From assembly GCA_947165025.1 (NCBI GenBank), contig CAMUYQ010000001.1, positions 496,001 through 560,000 of the forward strand: a stretch of DNA of 64,000 nt, read 5' to 3'. Shown here piece by piece: positions 16,829 through 25,186 of the stretch (within the stretch, counting starts at the first letter, position 1; each line of letters opens with the position of its first letter). A program made the translations under genes and the position numbers. Under the pieces are notes generated by a model. That model was not told where the DNA came from. It saw only the letters and a list, made by a program, of their open reading frames with translations, and ran no database searches. This DNA comes from an uncultured Lachnospiraceae bacterium (GTDB lineage Bacteria > Bacillota > Clostridia > Lachnospirales > Lachnospiraceae).

Positions 16829-19042
16829 TTATTTCTTAGCACCGACTTTAGTGCGCAGCAGATACCAGATAGCGCTTGCGAGGCATACCGATGAGTATGT
16901 ACCGCAGATGATACCTATCATAAGCGGAAGTGCGAACTCCTTGACGGAGCTGACTCCAAGTATGTACAGCACTGCAACCATGATAAATGTTGTCAGTGAA
17001 GTGAAAATGCTGCGTGAAAGTGTCTGGTTGACGGCCTCGTTAACGAGCTTGTCAAGTGCCTCCTTCGACGCCGCAAGCTTCTCACGTATTCTGTCGAATA
17101 TAACGATCGTTGCGTTGATCGAGTAACCGACGATGGTAAGTATGCATGCAACGAACGTGGAGCCTACCGTGATCCTTGCAAGTGCGTAGAATGTTACAAC
17201 AACGAGCACGTCATGAATCAGACAGATGACTGAACTTGCACCGAACCTGACATCCTTGAACCTGAACCAGATGTAGATGAGCATCAGGATCGTGGCAACG
17301 ATTATCGCAAGTATCGCATCCCTTGACATTTCCGATGAGATCGTCGAGCTGATCGTCTCTGCGACTATCTTGTCTGCAGGAACCGAGAACTCGCTCTCCA
17401 TCATATTGTTGAACGCTTCTCTTTCCTGAACATTGAGTGAGCGTGTCTTGAAGATGACTTCGTTCGATCCCGTAACCTTCTGGACCTGAACGTTTGCATC
17501 CCCTGTAATCTTTTCGATCGAAGGAACGACCTTTGAATCGATATCGGCAAGAGGCATGTCCTCGTTAAACGTTACGTTCGTTGATGTTCCGCCGAGGAAC
17601 TCAAGGCTGAAGTTGAGCGCATGATTTCCTTTTGCGGAATTGAATATCATCGTTACAATACCGACGATGATCACACCAACCGAAAGTACGATGAACAATG
17701 TCTTCTTTGAAAGGAAATCAATCTGCTTGTATGTCTTGGCCTTTCCGTACCACTTGGCATCCTGAATGCCGAGTGCGTAGAACGCCCTTATTATGAGCTT
17801 AGTAACAAACAGCGCGGTGATCATCGATACAACGATACCGAGTGCAAGTGTCTGCGCGAAGCCCTTGATGGAGCCGGTACCTATCACACCGAGAACAAGT
17901 GCAGCTATAAGCGTTGTAACGTTACCGTCTATGATGGCTGAAAGTGCCTTCTTGTAACCTTCGTCTATCGCGGAGCGCACGGACTTACCCGCTGCGATCT
18001 CCTCCCTGATCCTGGCAAACGTGATAACGTTCGCATCGACGGCCATACCTATCGAAAGAACGATACCGGCGATACCCGGAAGGGTGAGCGTGAAATCAAA
18101 GAAGTCAAGGCAGAATACCGTAACAAGACAGTAAAGGACAAGTGCTATTGATGAAGCAAATCCAGGTACAAAATAAACAATGCACATGAAGAGCACGATG
18201 ATACCGAAACCGATCGCGCCGGCTTTCAGGGATCTTGCAATTGCTTCCGAACCAAGCTGTGCACCTACGACGTTTGATCTGAGTTCTTCAAGTTCGATCT
18301 TCAGTCCACCGATACGGATCGTGGATGCGAGCTTTTCGGATTCTTCAAGATCCTTCTGACCCGAGATCTGTGCCATTCCTCCTGTGATCGCTGACTGTAC
18401 GGCAGGGATCGAAACAGCAGCTCCGTCATAGTAGATCATGATCGTGTCATGTGTCTTGGCAGCCTCTGTCGTTGCCTCCGCAAACTTCTTTGTGCCTTCC
18501 TCGTCAAGAACAAGGTCAACAACATTCTTCTGCTCAACGCCGTCCTTGATCGTACCTGCGCGCGCTTCCTTGACGTTGGAACCGGTAAGAACGACGGAAC
18601 CGTCGGCGATGAGTTCTTCTATAGTCTTATTGAGATTACCTGCTGCATCATAGTTCTCTTTTCCCTCATGATCAAGATGATTGATGAAGTACAGGCTTCC
18701 CGGACGTCCGAGTTCCTCAAGTACGGCATTTGCATCCGACAGTCCCGGTATCTCGATACTGATCCTGTCCGAGCCTTCCTTGTAGACCTGAGCCTCGGTC
18801 GAATAACCCTGTACTCTCTGCTGGAGCTTGTACACGGTATCATCCATATCTTCCGATGAAGGAGTCTCCTCCCCGACCGCCTGGTATGTGATCGAGACAC
18901 CACCTGCGAGATCAAGTCCGAGATGGATACCTTTTGCGGATCCTACCTCATCGACTCCTACTCCGTACATGACCATGTAGCCGAATGCTGCTATGGCCAG
19001 CAGTACCGCAAAGAGCGCTAAGATTGCATTTCTTTTCTTCAT
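16829..19042 (-). CDS. secDF: Protein-export membrane protein SecDF (fused)
   Basis: RND-type accessory of the Sec translocon that uses proton-motive force to pull exported proteins across the membrane. The 737-residue protein is a natural SecD-SecF fusion. First TM is at residues 5-25; the SecD periplasm-facing P1 domain has GLDLAGGVSITYQ near residue 40. The SecD TM bundle is around 275-440 (VGAQLGSEAIARS, GMAVDANVITFARIREE). The SecF half starts near 450, with FLGGTSTNVTF near 485 and GYSINATIVIFDRIRE near 660. The Asp of D-A-N in SecD and the INATIVIFDR motif of SecF are present. ATG 19042 has AAAGGAAA upstream; a TTG six codons earlier is less likely. It follows scfB by 32 nt, the usual clostridial arrangement. 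Confidence 0.95.
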   Translation of the reverse strand: MKKRNAILALFAVLLAIAAFGYMVMYGVGVDEVGSAKGIHLGLDLAGGVSITYQAVGEETPSSEDMDDTVYKLQQRVQGYSTEAQVYKEGSDRISIEIPGLSDANAVLEELGRPGSLYFINHLDHEGKENYDAAGNLNKTIEELIADGSVVLTGSNVKEARAGTIKDGVEQKNVVDLVLDEEGTKKFAEATTEAAKTHDTIMIYYDGAAVSIPAVQSAITGGMAQISGQKDLEESEKLASTIRIGGLKIELEELRSNVVGAQLGSEAIARSLKAGAIGFGIIVLFMCIVYFVPGFASSIALVLYCLVTVFCLDFFDFTLTLPGIAGIVLSIGMAVDANVITFARIREEIAAGKSVRSAIDEGYKKALSAIIDGNVTTLIAALVLGVIGTGSIKGFAQTLALGIVVSMITALFVTKLIIRAFYALGIQDAKWYGKAKTYKQIDFLSKKTLFIVLSVGVIIVGIVTMIFNSAKGNHALNFSLEFLGGTSTNVTFNEDMPLADIDSKVVPSIEKITGDANVQVQKVTGSNEVIFKTRSLNVQEREAFNNMMESEFSVPADKIVAETISSTISSEMSRDAILAIIVATILMLIYIWFRFKDVRFGASSVICLIHDVLVVVTFYALARITVGSTFVACILTIVGYSINATIVIFDRIREKLAASKEALDKLVNEAVNQTLSRSIFTSLTTFIMVAVLYILGVSSVKEFALPLMIGIICGTYSSVCLASAIWYLLRTKVGAKK

Positions 19043-19074
19043 TGCTTTGTTTCCTTTCAAACACTTCTGGCTGA

Positions 19075-20490
19075 CTACTCGCTGTCAGCCGCCTTTAACA
19101 TGACAGCGCATTCAACACGCTTACGCTGAAGCTGACATCCAATATCGTATACACCGTTTATATCTCCGGTAAAATTGTATGCATTTGCCGCACATCCGCC
19201 GCTGCAGTAAAACTTTGCAAAACACTCCTTACACTCTTTTTTTGAGTATACGTTGCAGAGTTTGAACTTATCTGCCATGGCGGTATTGGTAACACCTGTC
19301 GCAACATTTCCCATAAGGAAATCATCAAGTCCGACAAACTGATGGCACGGATAAAGGTCACCGTTCGGGGCAACAGCCAGATATTCCGTACCGGATCCGC
19401 ATCCCGACAGCCTCTTTGCCACACACGGCCCGCCGGTCAGATCTATCATGAAATGAAAGAAATTAAAAGGCTTTCCCTCTTTCTTTCTGTTTTGCATATA
19501 CTTTGCAAGTATATCATATTGTTCGCAGAGTTTGGAAACATCTTCCGGACGGATCGCATAATCCTTATCGGGCGGCGCCACAACGGGTTCCACCGATATC
19601 TGCTCAAACCCGAGCTCTGCCAGATGTTTCACATCTTCCGAAAAATCAAGATTATTACGTGTATATGTTCCTCTTACGTAGTAATTGGTCTGATCGCGTG
19701 ACTCTGCCGCCTTTAAAAACTTCGGCAGGATCTCGTCATAACTGCCCTGTCCTCCGCGTCTCGGACGCATCTTATCGTGGATCTTTCGCCTTCCGTCGAT
19801 CGACAGCACGAGATTTCCCATCTCACGGTTCGCAAACTCAAGCACCTCATCACTTAAGAGCATGCCGTTTGTCGTGAGCGTGAACCTGAACTTCTTGTCA
19901 TGTTTCTTTTCAAGACTTCTTCCGTACTCGGTGATCTTTTTGACGACTTCAAAGTTCATTAGCGGTTCGCCGCCGAAGAAATCAACCTCGAGATTCCTGC
20001 GGCCTTTTGAAGCCTCTACGAGAAAATCAAGGGCCCGCTTTCCTACCTCTTCGCTCATAAGAGAACGCTCGCCGTGATACTCGCCTTCACCGGCAAAACA
20101 GTATCTGCATGCCAGATTACAGTCGTGAGCAATATGGAGGCACAACGCCTTTACTACCGTCTCGCGCTTTGAAAAGTCTCCGATATATCCCTCATACAGA
20201 TCATCGGTAAACAGGCATTCGTCTTCGATCAGCCATGCGACCTCACCGTAAGCCTCTTCGATATCGTCGTCGGAAAATCCCGTAAGATTATCCGACAGAT
20301 ACTGTCTTATGTCTTCATAAGGCAGAGGCCTGATCGTCTCCTCATCGATCACTTCCCTGACGGGATATGATTTTGAGTATTCGGACAGTGCCTTTACGAT
20401 GTCATAAACTATGTCATCAACAACATGGATACTTCCGCTCTCCACGTCCATGACTATATTGTAGCCGTTGTTTTTGTATTGATGTACCAT
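19075..20490 (-). CDS. scfB: SCIFF peptide radical SAM maturase
   Basis: Radical SAM enzyme that installs thioether crosslinks in the SCIFF peptide encoded just upstream. The 471-residue protein opens with the family-typical HQYKNNGYNIVMDVESGS, a peptide-recognition region. The radical SAM CX3CX2C motif CNLACRYCFA is near residue 109. The C-terminal SPASM-type cluster-binding region holds CGSGTEYLAVAPNGDLYPC (from ~375) and CKECFAKFYCSGGC (~430). The ribosome site is weak, and a hairpin lies between scfA and scfB, which suggests lower expression than the peptide. The SCIFF-maturase-SecDF neighbourhood is characteristic of Clostridia; the biological role of mature SCIFF is unknown. Confidence 0.95.
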   Translation of the reverse strand: MVHQYKNNGYNIVMDVESGSIHVVDDIVYDIVKALSEYSKSYPVREVIDEETIRPLPYEDIRQYLSDNLTGFSDDDIEEAYGEVAWLIEDECLFTDDLYEGYIGDFSKRETVVKALCLHIAHDCNLACRYCFAGEGEYHGERSLMSEEVGKRALDFLVEASKGRRNLEVDFFGGEPLMNFEVVKKITEYGRSLEKKHDKKFRFTLTTNGMLLSDEVLEFANREMGNLVLSIDGRRKIHDKMRPRRGGQGSYDEILPKFLKAAESRDQTNYYVRGTYTRNNLDFSEDVKHLAELGFEQISVEPVVAPPDKDYAIRPEDVSKLCEQYDILAKYMQNRKKEGKPFNFFHFMIDLTGGPCVAKRLSGCGSGTEYLAVAPNGDLYPCHQFVGLDDFLMGNVATGVTNTAMADKFKLCNVYSKKECKECFAKFYCSGGCAANAYNFTGDINGVYDIGCQLQRKRVECAVMLKAADSE

Positions 20491-20516
20491 CTGTTTGATC
20501 AGTCGCTCATCACACA

Positions 20517-20544
20517 GAAAAAAGCCCCTTTAAGAGCTTTTTTC
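20517..20544 (-). terminator. Intercistronic hairpin between scfA and scfB (attenuator)
   Basis: On the minus strand AAAAAAGC pairs with GCTTTTTT (20536-20543 with 20518-20525), followed by the T run of the stem. It is 26 nt past the scfA stop and 27 nt before scfB. It looks like a partial terminator giving excess precursor peptide over maturase. Confidence 0.7.
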
Positions 20545-20569
20545 GTAAGTGACCATATGGTGACTACTC

Positions 20570-20713
20570 TTACTGAGCCTTCTCGCAGCTCTGATTACCT
20601 ACTGTGCATGAAGTCTTGCATGCTGACTGGCATGATGTCTGGCATTCACCGCATCCGCCCTTCTTCATTGACTTCTTGAGATTTCTTGTCTGTAATGTCC
20701 TGATATGCTTCAT
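20570..20713 (-). CDS. scfA: SCIFF six-cysteine RiPP precursor peptide
   Basis: A 47-residue peptide starting MKHIRTLQTR and carrying six cysteines in the C-terminal half (KGGCGECQTSCQSACKTSC and, further on, NQSC). This is the six-cysteines-in-forty-five-residues pattern that defines SCIFF, the most widespread ribosomal peptide natural product of Clostridia. AGGAGG lies 7 nt before the ATG and a TATAAT box 37 nt before it. The adjacent radical SAM enzyme converts Cys-to-partner contacts into thioether links. No dedicated exporter is present; SecDF is co-transcribed. Identity is as certain as sequence alone allows. Confidence 0.97.
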   Translation of the reverse strand: MKHIRTLQTRNLKKSMKKGGCGECQTSCQSACKTSCTVGNQSCEKAQ

Positions 20714-20749
20714 CCTAAAACCTCCTGTGTCGTTTAAAGACCGAGACAA

Positions 20750-20755
20750 ATTATA
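20750..20755 (-). promoter_or_regulatory. scfA promoter
   Basis: Minus-strand -10 TATAAT at 20750-20755 preceded by TGA (extended -10), with a weak TTTTCA -35 at 17-bp spacing. The predicted start is near 20743, giving a 30-nt leader before scfA. It is likely to drive scfA, scfB and secDF. Confidence 0.65.
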
Positions 20756-20788
20756 TCATAACCGATTTCCTTTGAAAAGGTTTTTTTA

Positions 20789-21898
20789 TCACTGTGTCAG
20801 CACGTACAAAAGTGCGAGTATCGCTATACCTATGAGTATCGCAAGAGCCACCCTCCAGGGTGAGATCGGATACTTTCCGCCGACCTTTCCGGACTGTCCG
20901 TTTACAACGAACTGATAGGTTTTGTCCTTATACTTGAACGCCGACATCCATATCGGAAGCATAAGGTATTTGTATGTGATGTTTGAGAATGCTGTATTTC
21001 CGGAATAATGACGTACATGATCGGCATTATGCTCGTTCATGACCTTGCTCTCAATGGCAGATCGTAATCTGCTCTTTATGAATTCCTTGGCTTTTTCCCA
21101 TGCGTCCTTCAGGCCCACCGAATATCTCTCCGCAAGAAATCCCGCAAGATATTCGGGCTTATATGCCTTGTTATCCTTTGTGTCAAAAGGTTCGATCTGG
21201 CGTAGCATCTGAACGTTCTGGTCACCTGTTCCGGCAACGAGCTGATCATCGATGAACTCCTCGTATACGCCCGACGTTCTGTGCCAGTCGGTAACGGTCC
21301 TCTTATTTTCTCCCGAGCCTTCGGTACGGTCTATTCCGTACTCTGCGGTATAGTCTGTGACTGTATCAGCATCAAATGTCCAGTAGGGAAGATATATTCC
21401 CTTGAACTTATCCGCTTTTGCACTCTCCTTTGCGGCACGGGGTGCAAACCACTTCTTTGAGAGCCACTGCGTGAACCTGTCTCCGGCCTGCTGCGCTGTT
21501 ATCTTGAATACGACAACACCGTTCGGTGCCATCGTCTGAACGTCATTTGCCTCCATAACCTGGTTTGATCCGCAGTACGGGCATTCGTTCGCCACTTCCA
21601 GGGCATCATATACAGATACTGCTCCGCATGATTTACATGTAACCGTCTTCTGCGAAACGCCCCAGTCACAGTTTCCGGTAAACTCGGCCGATGCAAAATC
21701 CTGCTCGCCGGCAACACTCTCCCCCTGTGAGTTCTCGGCTTTGATCTCCTCGCGATAATCACAGTACGGACAGTACATGCCTCCCGTTGAAGGATCGAAG
21801 TCCATCGTAGCACCGCAGTTCGGACACTTTCTGTCCGTCTCCTTCATCGTCGAGACATGCTCTGCGTTCATAGCTTCTTCGTAATTTGCGTCAGCCAT
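20789..21898 (-). CDS. Membrane-anchored double zinc-ribbon protein, function unknown
   Basis: A 369-residue protein. Two zinc ribbons lie at the N-terminus: CPNCGATMDFD..YCPYC (residues ~24-46) and CKSCGAVSV..CPYCGS (~87-109). A middle domain of about 230 residues holds GIYLPYWTFDADTVTDY near 167 and HYSGNTAFSNITYKYLMLP near 300. A single TM segment at the very C-terminus (VALAILIGIAILALLYVL) implies tail anchoring with the ribbons in the cytoplasm. Similar TFIIB-type zinc-ribbon proteins are common in Clostridia but have no assigned role. It follows the metal ABC permease by 15 nt, so a link to zinc status is tempting but unproven. Confidence 0.75.
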   Translation of the reverse strand: MADANYEEAMNAEHVSTMKETDRKCPNCGATMDFDPSTGGMYCPYCDYREEIKAENSQGESVAGEQDFASAEFTGNCDWGVSQKTVTCKSCGAVSVYDALEVANECPYCGSNQVMEANDVQTMAPNGVVVFKITAQQAGDRFTQWLSKKWFAPRAAKESAKADKFKGIYLPYWTFDADTVTDYTAEYGIDRTEGSGENKRTVTDWHRTSGVYEEFIDDQLVAGTGDQNVQMLRQIEPFDTKDNKAYKPEYLAGFLAERYSVGLKDAWEKAKEFIKSRLRSAIESKVMNEHNADHVRHYSGNTAFSNITYKYLMLPIWMSAFKYKDKTYQFVVNGQSGKVGGKYPISPWRVALAILIGIAILALLYVLTQ

Positions 21899-21913
21899 CA
21901 GATTACTCCTTTA

Positions 21914-22723
21914 TCATCTTTTTTTGAAAATACATGTTATCAGAAATACAATGAGATTGCATATTATCACGGTCGCGCCGCTCGGGATCGCAAAAACGAG
22001 CGATAATGTGATGCCCGCGATAAAGCACACAAGCGATATCACAGCTGCCGATATCGTGACCTTCAGGTAGCTGTCGGCGATCCTCATGGCCGACAGTGCC
22101 GGAAATATGAGAAGTCCCGAGATCAGCATGGCGCCTACTATCTTAAGCCCGACAACAACGACTGCCGCCGTCATCACCGACATGATCATCCTGTACCGGT
22201 CAACCTTCATCCCGACCGCAGCGGCAAAGTCCTCATCAAACGTCACCGCAAACATACGGTTATAGAATAACACAAAAACCGCGATCATAACAAGCGATAC
22301 GATAACGCCTATCACTGCATCCGATCCTGACATTGAAAGTATGCTCCCGAACATGTAATTGTTCACATCGGTAGTCATTCCCGTTGTAACGGAAAGTATA
22401 AGAACACCAATGGACAGCGCACTTACCGATATGATAGCGGTTGCCGAATCTCCCGAAAGGACTTTTGAATCGGTAAGTCTTAAAAGCAGGAACGCTGCAA
22501 GCACAACGATGGGCAGTGCTACGTAAAGCGGTGCCAGCGAGCAGACCGACGCGATAGCAAGCGCGGCAAATCCGACGTGAGACAGGCCGTCACCGATCAT
22601 GGAGATACGCTTAAGCACGATCACCACGCCTATAAGTGCGGCACATACCGCTATAATGCTTCCGGCAACAAACGCTCTTATGACAAACGGGTATGTGAGC
22701 ATTTCCGACAAGAGTCCGATCAT
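21914..22723 (-). CDS. Zinc/manganese ABC transporter permease (ZnuB family)
   Basis: A 269-residue integral membrane protein of the ABC-3 family, with about eight hydrophobic segments and the family-typical KRISMIGDGLSHVGFAALA near residue 38. In the middle lies SGDSATAIISVSALSIGVL, followed by a TTDVNNYMFGSIL stretch near 120. It forms the membrane channel for Zn2+ or Mn2+ uptake. The start overlaps the stop of the binding-protein gene by 4 nt (ATGA). No ATP-binding subunit gene lies next to it, which is unusual because znuA, znuB and znuC normally travel together. The ATPase must be encoded elsewhere or shared. Confidence 0.9.
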   Translation of the reverse strand: MIGLLSEMLTYPFVIRAFVAGSIIAVCAALIGVVIVLKRISMIGDGLSHVGFAALAIASVCSLAPLYVALPIVVLAAFLLLRLTDSKVLSGDSATAIISVSALSIGVLILSVTTGMTTDVNNYMFGSILSMSGSDAVIGVIVSLVMIAVFVLFYNRMFAVTFDEDFAAAVGMKVDRYRMIMSVMTAAVVVVGLKIVGAMLISGLLIFPALSAMRIADSYLKVTISAAVISLVCFIAGITLSLVFAIPSGATVIICNLIVFLITCIFKKR

Positions 22724-23673
22724 TTTAAAGCCTCCGACAGATTGATCAAATTTTGTTCCATGATATCGATATATTTTTCATCGGTTGATGAAACGTTATG
22801 ACACGAATGAAGAGTCATTATTTTTGCTCCGGTAACTTCCGCAACACAGTCTGCGATCCTGCCGCTCGAGAATTCTATCGTGAAAATGACCGGAATATTG
22901 TTATCCTTCACATAATCGCACATTGTCACGATCGAATCGGCCGCAACCTCAGCATTGTCCGCACATCCGGGAAAGGCGGCACGGTAGTCAAGACCGTAAT
23001 CATTCACAAGATACCTAAACGGAAATCTGTCCGCAACAACAATACATTTTCGCGGGCATTTTGAAATAGTGTCCGAAAATCTTTGGTCAAGTTTTTTCAG
23101 CTGCCCGGTATACTTACCGCAGTTGTCTTTATAATACCCGGCATTTTCAGGTGATACTTCACACAGTGCGTCGCATATCGCATCACATATCCGAACTGCG
23201 TTTTTTGGCGAAGTCCACGTGTGCTCATCCGTTTCCTCTTCTTCCCCGTCTTCACCGAAAAGATCAGAAAGGACGCCTCCCTCATGCATGCCTTCCTTCT
23301 CTTCTTCAACGAGTGTATCGGAAACTTCCGTCATCGAAACAACGACCCTGCCCTGAGCATCATCCTCCGACAGGATCTCTTCGATCCAAGTGTCGGATTC
23401 TCCTCCGGCATATATGAACACATCGCATTTTTTAACTAGCATCATATCCTGCGGCGTGGGTTCGTAAGTGTGGCTTTCCGCGCCGGGCGGAAGAAGCTGG
23501 ATGACCCCGGCCTTTTCATCTCCTATGCTTCTTGCAAAATCATACCCCGGGAAGATAGTCGAAACAACGAGCGGATATTCATTATCTTCTCTCATAAGGG
23601 TCGATGCATCATCGCACGAGCATAAAATAAGCATCAGTAAAAGTGCTGCCGCTAGGGGCAGCACTTTTGTCAT
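22720..23673 (-). CDS. Metal ABC transporter substrate-binding lipoprotein (ZnuA family)
   Basis: A 317-residue cluster A-I binding protein that captures Zn2+ or Mn2+ at the cell surface. A lipoprotein signal with Cys20 in LILCSC precedes the fold. Metal ligands expected in the family are seen as ESHTYEPTPQD near residue 65 and DEHTWTSPKNAV near 145. The third ligand position reads VADRFPFRYLV near 207, with Asp where many ZnuA proteins have His. Between the first two ligands is an acidic segment with few histidines, unlike the His-rich zinc loop of classical ZnuA. ATG 23673 lies 7 nt past the upstream stop with hardly any ribosome site, so translation is probably coupled. Confidence 0.88.
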   Translation of the reverse strand: MTKVLPLAAALLLMLILCSCDDASTLMREDNEYPLVVSTIFPGYDFARSIGDEKAGVIQLLPPGAESHTYEPTPQDMMLVKKCDVFIYAGGESDTWIEEILSEDDAQGRVVVSMTEVSDTLVEEEKEGMHEGGVLSDLFGEDGEEEETDEHTWTSPKNAVRICDAICDALCEVSPENAGYYKDNCGKYTGQLKKLDQRFSDTISKCPRKCIVVADRFPFRYLVNDYGLDYRAAFPGCADNAEVAADSIVTMCDYVKDNNIPVIFTIEFSSGRIADCVAEVTGAKIMTLHSCHNVSSTDEKYIDIMEQNLINLSEALK

Positions 23674-23680
23674 TATACTG

Positions 23681-25150
23681 TTATTCGCTCTTTTTGAGTT
23701 CTTCAAAACCGTCTCCGGGGAATTCATCTGATGCAGGGGAAACAAATACTTTTGCCTTGTCCTTGTCAAAGAAGGCTACCGATGCTTTGTCGGTGGCATA
23801 AACGCTCACACCGTCACCGGAAAATGCGCTCGCGCCTGCCGATCTTAATATTCCAAGAACGCTCGTATCAAAATCATCAAGCTTCGTATCAGGCTTAAAA
23901 TCCTTGCCGTACTTTTCAAGCTTTGCCTTATCAAGTGGCTGCGGCTCGGCTTCTTCTGCTATCGCCTTTTTGATCTCGCTGCAGTAGCTCTCGTTGATAT
24001 ACATGAACAGATCGGTTGGAAGGGCATTCGCGATAAAGATGTTGAAGTCTTCTTCATAATCATCGAAATTGTCCTCATTTCCGGTCTCAAAACATATTAT
24101 CGCAAAATTGTACCACTCGGTAATATTACCTCGGTCATTCGAATCGGAATTAGCGTAAGTGAGATTATTGGCCATGGACGGAACATAGTATCTGCAGAAC
24201 AGCATGTTCTTATCCTTGAGCGTTATCTCATACTCGTAAACCTTTCCCGAACTCTCATAGTCCATATTGGCATAAGTCGTGTTCTCACCGATATGGGCAT
24301 AATCGCCTATGTCACCGAACAGTTCCTTGTTCTTTGCCTTGGCAAGTTCCTCAAGCTTTGCAGTAACGTTCTCATTGATATCGTATTCATTCCTGAGTTC
24401 AAACTTGGCTCCCGGATAGCTCTGGTTAAGGAGCGGCTCCAGATAACTCGTTGCCCCTTTGTATTCAAAGTATGTCATGTAATGAGTGACATCACTCTCG
24501 TTTGAACGTCCTCTTCCGGTCTCACTAAGTTTGTACCAGAGCTTTCTCGGTGAAAGATAAGTAAACCTGACATCATTTTCCTTGGTTGATGCCGTGAAAT
24601 TGACCATGAACGGATATCTGTCCGAAAATCCCGCATAATCCTTGTAGAACTCACGCTCAGACAGATCCTCGGGGAGAAGTGCCGTAAACACGATATTTCC
24701 GGCATCATCCTTTTCGGTAACGTAATCATAATACTTTCCCTGATCATCCTTTACGGCTTTATCCGACTTCGGCGCGGGGGTCGGCTCACTTTCTTCTGCA
24801 GCTTCCGGCGTAGGCTCGGGCTTTTGGGCTTCCTCTTCGGCCGCCTTCGTCTTGGCAGGTGCCTCGGCAGCAGTATTCGTCTCCTGTGTTTTCTTTGCCG
24901 TAAGATTCGGCATTGACTTGAGGAACACCAGGAAAACTATAACAAGCGCAACAAGAACGACAACCAGGCCCACGATCATCGCAACGATCTTGCCCGATGC
25001 CTTCTTACGCTGGTTTTCCTCCTCGATCGTTTCCATCACCTCAATGGGATACATGGATACGTTCTCGGCGACAGTCACATCCGTACCGCATCTGATGCAG
25101 TGTTCGTGTGTGTCTTCAAGGAGCATTCCGCAGTTTTTACAATACTTCAT
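23681..25150 (-). CDS. Zinc-ribbon membrane protein with extracytoplasmic domain, function unknown
   Basis: A 489-residue protein. The N-terminal zinc ribbon (CKNCGMLLED..CIRCG, residues ~4-22) is followed by a TM helix at ~54-77 and a Pro/Glu/Ala-rich spacer (~85-140). The remaining ~340 residues form an extracytoplasmic domain rich in aromatic and charged residues, with no motif I recognise. The topology (ribbon inside, large domain outside) resembles many clostridial zinc-ribbon membrane proteins of unknown role. Its stop is 7 nt before the metal-binding lipoprotein start, so the two are surely co-expressed. hisS is 36 nt upstream. A part in metal or envelope homeostasis is a guess from context only. 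Confidence 0.7.
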   Translation of the reverse strand: MKYCKNCGMLLEDTHEHCIRCGTDVTVAENVSMYPIEVMETIEEENQRKKASGKIVAMIVGLVVVLVALVIVFLVFLKSMPNLTAKKTQETNTAAEAPAKTKAAEEEAQKPEPTPEAAEESEPTPAPKSDKAVKDDQGKYYDYVTEKDDAGNIVFTALLPEDLSEREFYKDYAGFSDRYPFMVNFTASTKENDVRFTYLSPRKLWYKLSETGRGRSNESDVTHYMTYFEYKGATSYLEPLLNQSYPGAKFELRNEYDINENVTAKLEELAKAKNKELFGDIGDYAHIGENTTYANMDYESSGKVYEYEITLKDKNMLFCRYYVPSMANNLTYANSDSNDRGNITEWYNFAIICFETGNEDNFDDYEEDFNIFIANALPTDLFMYINESYCSEIKKAIAEEAEPQPLDKAKLEKYGKDFKPDTKLDDFDTSVLGILRSAGASAFSGDGVSVYATDKASVAFFDKDKAKVFVSPASDEFPGDGFEELKKSE

Positions 25151-25186
25151 ACATTTTCCGCCTTTTTGTCAGTGCCGCACCTTATG

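Noticed and set aside
22720..23769. Longer form of the metal-binding lipoprotein starting at 23769
   Set aside because: It would place 32 residues before the signal peptide inside the upstream gene; the start at 23673 gives a proper lipoprotein signal.
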